The notes under the pieces were generated by a model that saw only the letters and a list, made by a program, of their open reading frames with translations, was not told the origin of the DNA and did no database searches. A stretch of DNA of 34,155 bases from Sporomusaceae bacterium (GTDB taxonomy: Bacteria; Bacillota; Negativicutes; UBA1444): the NCBI GenBank assembly GCA_018434355.1, contig JAHDPL010000018.1, forward strand, positions 1-34,155. Direction: 5' to 3'. The translations under genes were made by a program, and so were the position numbers. Below are positions 8,095 to 16,200 of the stretch, piece after piece. Each line of letters opens with the position of its first letter. The stretch's first letter is position 1.

Positions 8095-9165
8095 TTATAG
8101 CGTAATCAGTTCATAATCCAAAGAGCCCATTCCCACTTTCGCCGCATGACGGATCTGAATCGTCGCATCATTATGGGCATGTGCTAGTTCAGCCAACGTT
8201 TTGCCATGTTGCGCAGCAGTCAGGTCTAGGGAAGCCTGATCGACCGCCACTGGATCGAATGAGGCAACAATGCCGATATCGGGAATGCACTTCTCCTGGT
8301 TTACGCTAAAACAATCGCAGTCGTTTGTCATATCGATCAGCACATTGATAAAGATGCTTTTACCCGCTTTATTCTTTACGATTCCATAGGCGTGCTCCGC
8401 CATGCTTTTCTGCGTAAAACCCGATTCGGCGTTCCAGTCGTATTTTACTGAATCAAACCGGCACACTGCCAGACATTCACCGCAACCGATACATTTTTCC
8501 GTCAGGATGAACGCCTTGCCGTCCTGTTCGATAATCGCATCCTGTGGACACCACTGAATACATTTCTGGCAATAACGGCATTTGCCCGCGTTGATTTCCG
8601 GCTTCATCGCCGAATGTTCACGCATTTTCCCCATCCGGCTGGCCAGTCCCATGCCGATATTTTTGATACAGGCGCCAAAACCGGTCAAGGGATGTCCGGT
8701 AGCATGTGAAACCACGATCAGTGCATCGGCGCCAACAACTTCGCGGGCAACTTTTACACTCTTATGCAATTCTCCATTGATTGGCAATTCATATTCTGTG
8801 TTTCCTGTAAGTCCATCCGCCATAATGAATGGTGCGCCGGTTTGCTCAATGCCAAATCCGTGCTGCTGGGCATGCAGGATATGTTTGACGGCGTTTTCCC
8901 GTTCTCCTTTATACAGCGTCGAGGTCTCTGTTAAAAACGGTTGGCCGCCGGCCGCTTTTGCCAAGTCAACAATCCGCCGGATCAAAGCAGGCTTTACATG
9001 CGTTGTGTTATGCTTTTCACCGACATGAAATTTGATCGCGACAAAGTCCCGCTTGGCAACGATCCGGTTCAAATCTGCCGCATCATACAATTTTTGCAAC
9101 GCCTCAACCTGAGCTTCCACAGAGGCGCCATCTTCGACCTTTGCCAAAAAAACCTGGGATTTCAT
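8095..9165 (-). CDS. DUF362 protein with two [4Fe-4S] ferredoxin motifs
   Basis: A 356-aa protein of the DUF362 family (COG2768). The DUF362 part flanks a ferredoxin insert with two complete 4Fe-4S motifs: Cys196/199/202/206 (CRYCQKCIQWCP) and Cys225/228/231/235 (CIGCGECLAVC). DUF362 signatures include FHVGEKHNTTHVKP and GFGACIKNIGMGLASRMGK. It has no signal peptide. Electron transfer or iron-sulfur-dependent chemistry is likely, but no reaction is assigned to the family. It starts at ATG 9165 behind GGGAGGAA and is the first gene of the thrC operon, after a terminator at 9200-9228. Confidence 0.88.
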   Translation of the reverse strand: MKSQVFLAKVEDGASVEAQVEALQKLYDAADLNRIVAKRDFVAIKFHVGEKHNTTHVKPALIRRIVDLAKAAGGQPFLTETSTLYKGERENAVKHILHAQQHGFGIEQTGAPFIMADGLTGNTEYELPINGELHKSVKVAREVVGADALIVVSHATGHPLTGFGACIKNIGMGLASRMGKMREHSAMKPEINAGKCRYCQKCIQWCPQDAIIEQDGKAFILTEKCIGCGECLAVCRFDSVKYDWNAESGFTQKSMAEHAYGIVKNKAGKSIFINVLIDMTNDCDCFSVNQEKCIPDIGIVASFDPVAVDQASLDLTAAQHGKTLAELAHAHNDATIQIRHAAKVGMGSLDYELITL

Positions 9166-9199
9166 TAATTTATTCCTCCCGTATTATGCATTCTGCTTA

Positions 9200-9228
9200 A
9201 AAAGTGGAGCGCGGGCTGCCGCGCTCCA
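9200..9228 (-). terminator. Terminator after the GntR-PK / ACT-like gene pair
   Basis: A 10-bp perfect stem (TGGAGCGCGG at 9205-9214, complement at 9219-9228) with a GC-rich tetraloop. On the minus strand it is followed by CTTTTT (9204-9199), so it separates the ACT-like gene from the downstream DUF362 gene. Confidence 0.75.
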
Positions 9229-9256
9229 AAGACACTCTACTTGATACTTGCCAGAT

Positions 9257-9520
9257 TCAAAAGTCCAGCGACATCAATTTCGCTTTGACATGCGGCACAG
9301 CTTTTACTTCCGCCAGCAACTTGTCTGCATCTGCTTGACTGCCGCAAATCTGCAACAAAATCATCCCGCTGTTGGAGCATGTTTCTAGGCCCGCGTCATG
9401 TAATCCAAGCCGGAAACGGATATTACAACCATTAGTTGTCAAGATTTCCTGAACCTTCGTAGCCGTTTCCACACGGTTTTCCTGCAAGATCGCCAAAATG
9501 TAGCCACATTGTTCCATCAT
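9257..9520 (-). CDS. Small ACT-like (NikR C-terminal/TM1266-like) domain protein
   Basis: An 87-aa protein whose whole length fits a beta-alpha-beta-beta-alpha-beta ferredoxin-like ACT fold: a strand (GYILAILQENR), a helix (ETATKVQEILTTNG), two central strands and a C-terminal helix and strand. It resembles the small ACT-like proteins known as TM1266-type (named after an iron-only hydrogenase system regulator), but no hydrogenase genes are present here. It has four cysteines (in QCGY, GCNI, ETCS, QICG). The start at 9520 is chosen because GGAGG lies 7 nt upstream; a further ATG 18 nt earlier overlaps that site. It lies 74 bp after the GntR-PK gene and before a terminator, so the two are probably cotranscribed. 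Confidence 0.7.
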   Translation of the reverse strand: MMEQCGYILAILQENRVETATKVQEILTTNGCNIRFRLGLHDAGLETCSNSGMILLQICGSQADADKLLAEVKAVPHVKAKLMSLDF

Positions 9521-9594
9521 TGCAACGCCTCCTGCCATTTTTCTTGACTACTTAATATGTTTCTTTTCTCCATTGCGAAAAAAATTCCTGCCTG

Positions 9595-11283
9595 TCAACC
9601 TAAATTGACCCAGCCACGATAAACAAGCCCTCGCATAACATCCATCGTGATTTGCTCGTCTTCGAGCAGCAACTCCGTCGCGTCCGCCGCCCCGATGATG
9701 ATTGGTTTCCCCAGGCTCATGCAAGCGATCGCAGCATGCGACGACAGACCACCTTCTTCCACGATCAAGCCGGCCGATTCTTCGATCAGTCCGATATGCT
9801 CGGTGTCGGTCCCGGCAACGACAACAATTTTATTACGGGCGCGTTTGTTCATGTCAAACAGGGATTTAACGATAGTGACCCTGCCACTGACAATCCCATT
9901 GCCAATCCCCTGCCCTTTGAGAATGATATCGCCCACAGTGATCAGTTTTATCGAATTATAGGCGTTCGGTAAATCCATATTGCCGAGTACGCCGACAACC
10001 GCATCGCCTTCTCTTAGGTGATTTCCTTTTAATGCAGTATCGACTGCCAGCTGCATCACATCCTCCTGTCTGAGGGTCCGTCGGCTAAGCAAGGGCTTGA
10101 CGCCCCAAGCCAGTCGCAGTTGCCGGATCACATGTGGATGCGGGGAAACGGCAATGACCGGCAAGGGTTGACGGAATTTAGCCAACATTCTTGGCGTAAA
10201 GCCGGTTTCGGTCGGCACCAGAAAAGCCAGGGCCTTCATTACTTGGGATGCGTGCACTGCCGTCGAACAGAGTGCGTCAGCTACCGGGCTGGCCACCACA
10301 TGGCCGATGCGTTTTTCATTGCGGACAGACAATAGCTTTTCTTCTTCCAGTCTCGCCGCACTCTTCAATGCCGCCAGCACATCCAGCGGAAATTTATACG
10401 CAGCGCCGCCGGTCGTCACAGCGACGCCGTCAAACCCTTTGTGTAGGGACTTATTAATCAGTTCCTGTCCTTCTACCCCGGATTCGGCCATTGTTTCTTG
10501 GACAGACCCAGATACGAACAGCGTCTTGCCGTTCTGCGAAGCACGCAGAGCTACCGCCGACAGCGGGCAACCCGGTTCAATACCAACCATCAAGGCGCCG
10601 TCGATAATCAGTCCGTCGGCTATTTGCAAGGCTTCTTCCATATTGGTTGCGTTGTCTGTGATACGGGCAAACAGCATTAGATTTGCCTCAACTGCATCGA
10701 GCACCCGTCGGATTTCAATCAGAGACTGCGAATCAGGCGCGGCTGCCACAATCACGCAATCCATACCCGACTTGATCGCCATTTCGGCCGCCAGCATCCG
10801 CTTCTCCGTTGTCGCCTCAACAATCTCCGCCATAAGCACGGGCAGCATTCCGGTATCGTTGGCCGCCTGGCGAACAGCCCGAACTTTTCTGGCCCATTGC
10901 GCAGCATCTTCTGTGCGAAGCGCCAGACTGGCGCCATCCAGGCCTTTTTCGAATAACGCTTGCAAGGTTCGGATGTTCCACTCGTCTTCCACTTGAAGAA
11001 TGATTTTAGTTGCGCAGCAATCTGCCGCTTCCGGTGAAAGGACCGGTGAACTGCCTGATACATAATAACCGCTGCCGCCGCGCACTTCGATCAGGCCGAC
11101 ATACTCTAGCGCGCTCAATGCTTCCCGAACCGAGGAACGACTAGTGCCAAACTGCTCGCACAATTCCTTTTCACTCGGCAATTTTTGACCGCGGAAAAAG
11201 CGGCCGCCTTCAATCCCCTGTCGCAAAAAATCAATAATCACCCGATATGTTTTGACGTTGGGTTTTTCAACATGGTCTTTCAC
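9595..11283 (-). CDS. GntR-family regulator fused to a degenerate pyruvate kinase and PEP-utilising mobile domain
   Basis: A 562-aa protein, GTG start at 11283 behind AGGAGGAGG. Residues about 10-77 are a GntR/FadR-type winged helix (KLPSEKELCEQFGTSRSSV, VGLIEVRGGSGYYV). Residues about 91-320 resemble the pyruvate kinase A barrel with the B domain missing. Active-site motifs are lost: RLNFSH is replaced by SLALRT, the Lys of AKIENEEG by Arg (LFARITDNAT), ARGDLG by IIDGALM and TATQM by VSGSVQ. Residues about 325-435 match the PK C-terminal domain (KFRQPLPVIAVSPHP). Residues about 445-562 match the extra C-terminal domain of Bacillus-type PKs, with KGQGIG and the swivelling-domain EEGGLSSHAAI (His516). 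I infer a metabolite-sensing repressor or activator, divergent from pckA, not a working kinase. Confidence 0.88.
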   Translation of the reverse strand: MKDHVEKPNVKTYRVIIDFLRQGIEGGRFFRGQKLPSEKELCEQFGTSRSSVREALSALEYVGLIEVRGGSGYYVSGSSPVLSPEAADCCATKIILQVEDEWNIRTLQALFEKGLDGASLALRTEDAAQWARKVRAVRQAANDTGMLPVLMAEIVEATTEKRMLAAEMAIKSGMDCVIVAAAPDSQSLIEIRRVLDAVEANLMLFARITDNATNMEEALQIADGLIIDGALMVGIEPGCPLSAVALRASQNGKTLFVSGSVQETMAESGVEGQELINKSLHKGFDGVAVTTGGAAYKFPLDVLAALKSAARLEEEKLLSVRNEKRIGHVVASPVADALCSTAVHASQVMKALAFLVPTETGFTPRMLAKFRQPLPVIAVSPHPHVIRQLRLAWGVKPLLSRRTLRQEDVMQLAVDTALKGNHLREGDAVVGVLGNMDLPNAYNSIKLITVGDIILKGQGIGNGIVSGRVTIVKSLFDMNKRARNKIVVVAGTDTEHIGLIEESAGLIVEEGGLSSHAAIACMSLGKPIIIGAADATELLLEDEQITMDVMRGLVYRGWVNLG

Positions 11284-11386
11284 AAGCCGGTCCTCCTCCT
11301 AAACGATACGACACTATCATACTTTTTATAATTCATGTTCGATTTGATTTTCCCTGCCAAAACCTGATCAAGTTTTATATTCTCTC

Positions 11387-11415
11387 TTGGTTTCTGTTTC
11401 AGATTAGTGTATAAT
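11387..11415 (+). promoter_or_regulatory. pckA promoter
   Basis: TTGGTT (11387-11392), a 17-bp spacer and a perfect TATAAT (11410-11415) predict a start near 11422, giving a leader of about 90 nt before the pckA ATG at 11514. The weak -35 suggests a promoter open to regulation. The divergent GntR-PK gene starts only 104 bp to the left of the -35; I did not find a convincing promoter for it. Confidence 0.65.
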
Positions 11416-11420
11416 TTAAA

Positions 11421-11438
11421 TATCTGATTAATCAGATA
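11421..11438. promoter_or_regulatory. 18-bp palindromic operator at the pckA start site
   Basis: TATCTGATTAATCAGATA is a perfect 18-bp inverted repeat located on the predicted pckA transcription start, directly downstream of the -10. That is a classic repressor position. The adjacent GntR-PK fusion protein is the obvious candidate binder, which is inference. Confidence 0.65.
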
Positions 11439-11441
11439 AAT

Positions 11442-11493
11442 TGGTCTGACATATCTTTTTTCCCGATTCAATTTCGAAGTATTTGTCTGATGA
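11442..11493. promoter_or_regulatory. Two FadR-like half-matching sites downstream of the pckA operator
   Basis: TGGTCTGACAT (11442-11452) and TTGTCTGATGA (11483-11493) both fit TNGTCTGAY and partly match the FadR-subfamily consensus TNGTNNNACNA. Together with the TCTGAT of the palindrome (11423) the repeats start 22 and 41 bp apart, close to two and four helical turns, so they could be bound on one face of the DNA. Confidence 0.4.
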
Positions 11494-11513
11494 ATTATTT
11501 TCAGGAGGGTTTT

Positions 11514-13112
11514 ATGAAACAAAACATCGCGGAAGTCCTGCTTCAGCAGCATAGCCACCCCGTCCATGTAAACCTGGCGATTCCTCGACTGGTCGAAACA
11601 GCAGTTTGTCGAGGCGAAGGCCTGCTCAGTAGCACCGGCGCATTGCGCGTAACAACCGGCAAATACACCGGCCGTTCGCCCAATGACAAATTCATCGTCG
11701 ATACCGCCGATGTTCGCGATGCAATCTGGTGGGACAACAATTTGAAAATTAGCGAAACCAATTTTGCGAAACTGCTGGAGAAGGCGCTTGCCTATCTTAA
11801 AGACAAAGAGTTATTCGTATTTGAAGGTTTCGCCGGAGCCGATACCGGTCACACGTTACCTGTCCGCGTCATCAACGAATATGCCTGGCAGAATATTTTT
11901 GTCCAGCAGTTATTTTTGCGCAGCAGCGATACCGGCTGGGCCTTTCCAAACGAACCGGGGTTCACCGTACTCTGCGCACCCGGCGTGACCGCCGATCCGG
12001 CGCAGGACGGAACTAATTCGGAAGCTTTCGTCATCATCAATTTTGCCAGCAAAATCGTTTTGATCGGTGGCACACAATACGCCGGCGAAATGAAAAAATC
12101 AATTTTTTCCGTCTTGAACTATCTGTTGCCGGAACAAGGCATTCTCTCGATGCATTGCTCGGCAAACCAAGGTTCGAACAATGAAGTCTCCTTGTTCTTC
12201 GGCCTGTCCGGAACCGGAAAAACTTCTTTGTCCGCCGACCCTGATCGGTTCCTGATTGGCGATGATGAGCATGGCTGGGCCGAACACGGCGTCTTTAACT
12301 TCGAAGGCGGCTGCTACGCCAAGTGTATCAACCTTACCCACGAGAATGAACCGCAAATCTGGGATGCCGTCCGTTTCGGCGCAGTACTGGAAAATGCCGT
12401 CATGGACCATGCAACCCGCGCCGTTGATTTTGCCAGTGAAGAAATTACCGAAAACACCCGCGCCGCCTATCCGGTTCATTTCATTCCCAATTGCATTTAT
12501 CCCGGCGTCGGCGCTCATCCCAGCACAGTCATCTTTCTGACCGCAGATGCTTTCGGAGTTTTGCCGCCGATTGCCAAGTTATCGCCCGAACAGGCAATGT
12601 ATTATTTTCTCTCTGGTTATACCTCAAAACTAGCAGGAACCGAGCGCGGCATCACCGAGCCCCAGGCCACGTTTTCAGCCTGCTTTGGTTCACCATTCCT
12701 GCCACTTCACCCTATGCGCTACGCCAGTTTGCTGAAGGAAAAAATCGCCCAGCACAACACCCGGGTATTTCTGATCAACACGGGCTGGCAAGGCGGCGCC
12801 TACGGCGTCGGCAAACGAATCAGCATCCAGTTGACCCGGCGGATGGTCGCTGCAGCTATGGATGGCTACCTTGATTACGTCGATTACGAGTTGCATCCGA
12901 TATTCAACCTGATGATTCCCGCCTCCTGTCCCGGCGTACCCGACGGAGTTCTGCAACCACAAAGTTCCTGGGCCGATCCGGCGGCATACCACAAAGCTGC
13001 GGTGCATTTGGCCGGCATGTTCGACAAAAATTTCCGCAAGTTTTCCGGTATTCCCAGCGAAGTCATCAATAGCGGCCCCTTTTCACTGGACAAGATCGGC
13101 AACGCAGTCTGA
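11514..13112 (+). CDS. pckA: Phosphoenolpyruvate carboxykinase (ATP)
   Basis: A 532-aa ATP-type PEPCK interconverting oxaloacetate + ATP and PEP + CO2 + ADP. The P-loop GLSGTGKTS is at residues 230-238 (Lys236), followed by [10 protein letters not shown] (kinase-2/metal motif) and [11 protein letters not shown]. The N-terminal [13 protein letters not shown] and the C-terminal [16 protein letters not shown] are family signatures. The start at 11514 is set by AGGAGG about 6 nt upstream; an in-frame ATG at 11490 lacks such a site. In anaerobes the enzyme can run in either direction: making PEP from C4 acids, or fixing CO2 to oxaloacetate with ATP gain. It is single-gene, followed by a strong terminator, and divergent from the GntR-PK regulator. 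Confidence 0.97.
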   Translation: MKQNIAEVLLQQHSHPVHVNLAIPRLVETAVCRGEGLLSSTGALRVTTGKYTGRSPNDKFIVDTADVRDAIWWDNNLKISETNFAKLLEKALAYLKDKELFVFEGFAGADTGHTLPVRVINEYAWQNIFVQQLFLRSSDTGWAFPNEPGFTVLCAPGVTADPAQDGTNSEAFVIINFASKIVLIGGTQYAGEMKKSIFSVLNYLLPEQGILSMHCSANQGSNNEVSLFFGLSGTGKTSLSADPDRFLIGDDEHGWAEHGVFNFEGGCYAKCINLTHENEPQIWDAVRFGAVLENAVMDHATRAVDFASEEITENTRAAYPVHFIPNCIYPGVGAHPSTVIFLTADAFGVLPPIAKLSPEQAMYYFLSGYTSKLAGTERGITEPQATFSACFGSPFLPLHPMRYASLLKEKIAQHNTRVFLINTGWQGGAYGVGKRISIQLTRRMVAAAMDGYLDYVDYELHPIFNLMIPASCPGVPDGVLQPQSSWADPAAYHKAAVHLAGMFDKNFRKFSGIPSEVINSGPFSLDKIGNAV

Positions 13113-13132
13113 CCAACCGTTTTAGAAATTTA

Positions 13133-13167
13133 AGAAGCCGGCCCGATGGTGGGTCGGCTTCTTTTTT
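13133..13167 (+). terminator. pckA terminator
   Basis: AAGAAGCCG pairs with CGGCTTCTT, extended inward by GCCC/GGGT (one G-T pair), with a 6-nt loop, followed by TTTTTT on the plus strand. The stem is 13 bp. ilvA ends convergently at 13176, and because the stem begins AAGAAG the structure may also work weakly on the minus strand. Confidence 0.88.
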
Positions 13168-13175
13168 CAGTTCGC

Positions 13176-14144
13176 CTATAGATCGGCTACGTCGGCAAAC
13201 AGCTCGCCCGCCTGTCGAACGTCAACATTTCCTCCGCTAAGGATCACGCCGACACGTTTTCCCTTAACCGGCAACAGCCCTTTAAACAAAGGCGCCAATG
13301 CCGTTGCGCCCGATGGTTCGACAACGATTTTCATCCGGGTCCACAGATAGTACATCGTGTCAAGAATATCGGCATCTGAAACTGTAATCATCTCATCCAC
13401 GTTTTTTTGAATCGCCGGAAAGGTAATCGACCCCAATGATTCGGTGCGTAGTCCATCGGCAATCGTTTGTGGATTGCGGATTTTTTGCAAAGTCCCGGTT
13501 TTGAAGGAACGGGTCGCATCATCGGCGGTCGCCGGTTCCACACCGATGATTCGGCAATCCGGCAAAGTATTGCGGGTATATACGGCGCAACCGCTGAGCA
13601 GTCCGCCACCACCGCAGGGAACCAGCAACATGTCCAGGCTGAATACTTCATCGATAAGTTCGCGGGCAGCAGTTCCCTGCCCGGCGATCACATCCGGGTG
13701 GTTGAACGGCGGGATCAGTTCGTAGCCATGTTCCGCCATCAACTTAGCTGCCAGATCTTCCCGGTTCATCGTCGCCCGGTCGTAAGTAACGACTTCAGCG
13801 CCATACTTGCGGGTAGCCGCCAGTTTTACCGCCGGGGCATCCGATGGCATGACCACTGTCGTTTTCACCCCTAGCAAGCGTCCGGCCAAAGCTACCGCCT
13901 GTGCATGGTTGCCTGAAGAATAGGTTATAACACCGCGAGCTGCAGCTGCAGGCGACAAACGACTGATCGCATTATAAGCGCCACGAAATTTGAACGCGCC
14001 CATCCGTTGAAAGTTTTCGCACTTCAAAAAAACCGTATTTCCCGTCACTTCATCGAGCGAACGGGAAGTTAATACCGGCGTACGATGCGCCACCCCCGCC
14101 AGTCGTTCCACCGCAGCCAAAACGCCCTGATACAAAGGATCCAT
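13176..14144 (-). CDS. Threonine/serine dehydratase (catabolic type)
   Basis: A 322-aa fold-type II PLP enzyme. The PLP lysine is Lys52 in AFKFRGAYN, and SSGNHAQAVA and the phosphate-binding CGGGGLLSGC loop are present. It would deaminate threonine to 2-oxobutyrate (and serine to pyruvate). It lacks the C-terminal ACT-like regulatory domains of biosynthetic IlvA, so it resembles TdcB or serine/threonine dehydratase; serine racemase-like activity cannot be excluded. The ATG at 14144 is chosen because GAGGAGG lies just upstream. It converges on pckA and is divergent from nadE. Confidence 0.9.
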   Translation of the reverse strand: MDPLYQGVLAAVERLAGVAHRTPVLTSRSLDEVTGNTVFLKCENFQRMGAFKFRGAYNAISRLSPAAAARGVITYSSGNHAQAVALAGRLLGVKTTVVMPSDAPAVKLAATRKYGAEVVTYDRATMNREDLAAKLMAEHGYELIPPFNHPDVIAGQGTAARELIDEVFSLDMLLVPCGGGGLLSGCAVYTRNTLPDCRIIGVEPATADDATRSFKTGTLQKIRNPQTIADGLRTESLGSITFPAIQKNVDEMITVSDADILDTMYYLWTRMKIVVEPSGATALAPLFKGLLPVKGKRVGVILSGGNVDVRQAGELFADVADL

Positions 14145-14168
14145 TAATTTTCCTCCTCTCAAAATCAA

Positions 14169-14186
14169 ACCATTCTCACTAATGGT
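14169..14186. repeat. Short inverted repeat between ilvA-type gene and nadE
   Basis: ACCATT and AATGGT flank a 6-nt spacer, about 25-40 bp upstream of the dehydratase start in a 166-bp divergent intergenic region. It could be an operator for the dehydratase. I saw no convincing promoter pair in the rest of this gap. Confidence 0.3.
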
Positions 14187-14310
14187 AAAGGACATCAGGA
14201 AACAGACGGCGAATCTTTTCCCAATAGCAACTCAATACCAATCTAGAATAATATTTCCCGCTCACAAGGCGAAATCCCTGTCGATCACAAAATTTTCGAG
14301 GTGTATTTTT

Positions 14311-16200
14311 TTGTTGATAGCGATTGCCCAAATGGAAATCACGCCTGGCCGACCCGATCTGAACGCTGCAAAGATGCTCCGCATCATCGAACAATGCCGC
14401 CATACCAACATCCATCTGTTGCTGTTTCCCGAAATGTCGATCCCAGGCTATCTGTTGGGCGACACCTGGGAACAACCTGCATTTTTACGCGACTGCGAAT
14501 ATTGGGGCAATCAGGTTGTCAAAGCTTCCGGCAATCTTTGCATCATGTTTGGCAATGTCGGCGTAGATTGGCAAAAAACCAACGATGATGGCCGCGTACG
14601 AAAATACAATGCATTCTTTGCCGCACAAAACGGAGTTTTGCTTCGCAGTGACGGGTTCCCTTACCCGTTCCGCATCAAAACCCTGCAGCCCAACTACCGT
14701 GAATTTGATGACGACCGTCATTTCTGCAGTTTACGCAAACTCGCCCAGGAGATGCGATTGCCCGCCGAAAATTTACTGCTGCCACTATCAATCTCCGTTG
14801 ATGGCCGCACATTACAAGTCGGCTGTTTGTTGTGCGAAGACGGTTGGAGCGACGATTATGCGTTGAAACCAGTGCCAATCCTTAGCCAGAATGGCCCAAT
14901 CGATTTGTTTATCAACCTGTCCTGTTCGCCATTCACGTTGGGCAAAAACAACAAGCGCCACCGGGTTTTTTCCCGTATGGCCCGCGACGCAGCCGCTCCG
15001 TTGATCTACGTCAACAACATTGGAATCCAGAACAATGGAAAAACCATCTATACATTCGACGGTTGCAGCACAGCCTATGGCATCAACGGTGAAACGTTGC
15101 TGCATTGCCAGCCGTTTAGCGAACAACTCTGTTCGATAAGCCTGGAAGAACTCATCCACCCTTCGCCATCGTCTCAAGTTGCTGTTCCCAATGACATTGG
15201 CATCGACAGCATCTTCGATTGTCTGGAATTCGGCGTAAGAAGGTTTTTGCAACAAACCGGCCTGACAAAAATCGTGGTCGGGGTTTCCGGCGGTATTGAT
15301 TCCGCAGTTGCGGCAGCATTATACGCACATGTCCTCGGGCCTGAGAACCTGCTACTTATCAACATGCCGAGCCGTTTCAATTCGAGCACCACCATCAATC
15401 TTGCCCATCGATTGGCAACAAACCTCGGCTGTCGTTGCGTCGACATCCCGATCGGAGAATCTGTCGAGTTAACGCTCCGGCAGATGGAGTCGGCCGGATT
15501 GGCGCTGTCGCCGTTCATGCAGGAAAACGTCCAGGCCCGCGACCGCTCATCCCGTATACTGGCGGCGGCTGCGGCAGCCTTTGGCGGCGCCTTCACCTGC
15601 AATGCCAACAAAAGCGAGTTGACAGTGGGGTATTGCACATTATACGGCGATGAATCGGGCTTCTTGGCTGCCCTGGCCGACTTGTGGAAACATCAGGTCT
15701 ATGCGCTGGGGCACTATATGAATCAACGGATTTATGCCGCAGAAATCATTCCGGCTGACGTATTCAGCATTGTGCCCAGCGCCGAACTTTCTGCCGAACA
15801 GGATGTCGATGCCGGAAAAGGCGACCCATTAATCTATCCTTATCACGATTATCTGTTCCGTTCTTTTGTCGAACGCTGGCAACGCGCCACCCCCGAAGAC
15901 CTGCTTCAATGGTACATCAACGGCACTTTGGAGGAAAATATCGGTTGTGAACCCGGTCTGCCGTCTCGACTTTTTCCCTCTGTCAGCGATTTTATCAGCG
16001 ATCTAGAACGTTGGTGGCGGCTTTATACCGGTATGGGCGTCGCAAAACGGATTCAGGCGCCGCCGGTATTGGCAGTGAGTCGACGAGCCTTCGGCTTTGA
16101 TCACCGCGAAGCGCAGAATCCGATCCACTTTACTCAAAATTACCTGCAATTAAAGGAAAAACTTATTTCACAACAGAACGGAGGCGTTCCTCATGTTTGA
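14311..16200 (+). CDS. nadE: Glutamine-dependent NAD+ synthetase
   Basis: About 629 aa in two domains. The N-terminal nitrilase-like glutaminase has Glu41 (LLFPEMSIPGYLLGD) and the nucleophile Cys in VGCLLCEDGW near residue 175. The C-terminal synthetase has the PP-loop SGGIDSAVAAAL near residue 326. It amidates deamido-NAD using ATP and glutamine. No ATG fits the family's opening strand, so I propose the TTG at 14311 (or 14314), giving LLIAIAQMEITPGRPD, with GAGGTG 7-10 nt upstream. The first in-frame ATG (14332) would delete the first beta strand. The 3' end overlaps the next gene by 8 nt. Confidence 0.92.
   Translation: MLIAIAQMEITPGRPDLNAAKMLRIIEQCRHTNIHLLLFPEMSIPGYLLGDTWEQPAFLRDCEYWGNQVVKASGNLCIMFGNVGVDWQKTNDDGRVRKYNAFFAAQNGVLLRSDGFPYPFRIKTLQPNYREFDDDRHFCSLRKLAQEMRLPAENLLLPLSISVDGRTLQVGCLLCEDGWSDDYALKPVPILSQNGPIDLFINLSCSPFTLGKNNKRHRVFSRMARDAAAPLIYVNNIGIQNNGKTIYTFDGCSTAYGINGETLLHCQPFSEQLCSISLEELIHPSPSSQVAVPNDIGIDSIFDCLEFGVRRFLQQTGLTKIVVGVSGGIDSAVAAALYAHVLGPENLLLINMPSRFNSSTTINLAHRLATNLGCRCVDIPIGESVELTLRQMESAGLALSPFMQENVQARDRSSRILAAAAAAFGGAFTCNANKSELTVGYCTLYGDESGFLAALADLWKHQVYALGHYMNQRIYAAEIIPADVFSIVPSAELSAEQDVDAGKGDPLIYPYHDYLFRSFVERWQRATPEDLLQWYINGTLEENIGCEPGLPSRLFPSVSDFISDLERWWRLYTGMGVAKRIQAPPVLAVSRRAFGFDHREAQNPIHFTQNYLQLKEKLISQQNGGVPHV

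Noticed and set aside
10307-10996. Plus-strand open frame of 229 codons, Ser/Ala-rich
   Set aside because: It is opposite the GntR-PK fusion gene and has the composition expected of an antisense shadow.
9595-11283. Active pyruvate kinase
   Set aside because: The B domain and the main catalytic Lys, Arg and metal-binding motifs are missing, and a DNA-binding domain replaces the N-terminus.
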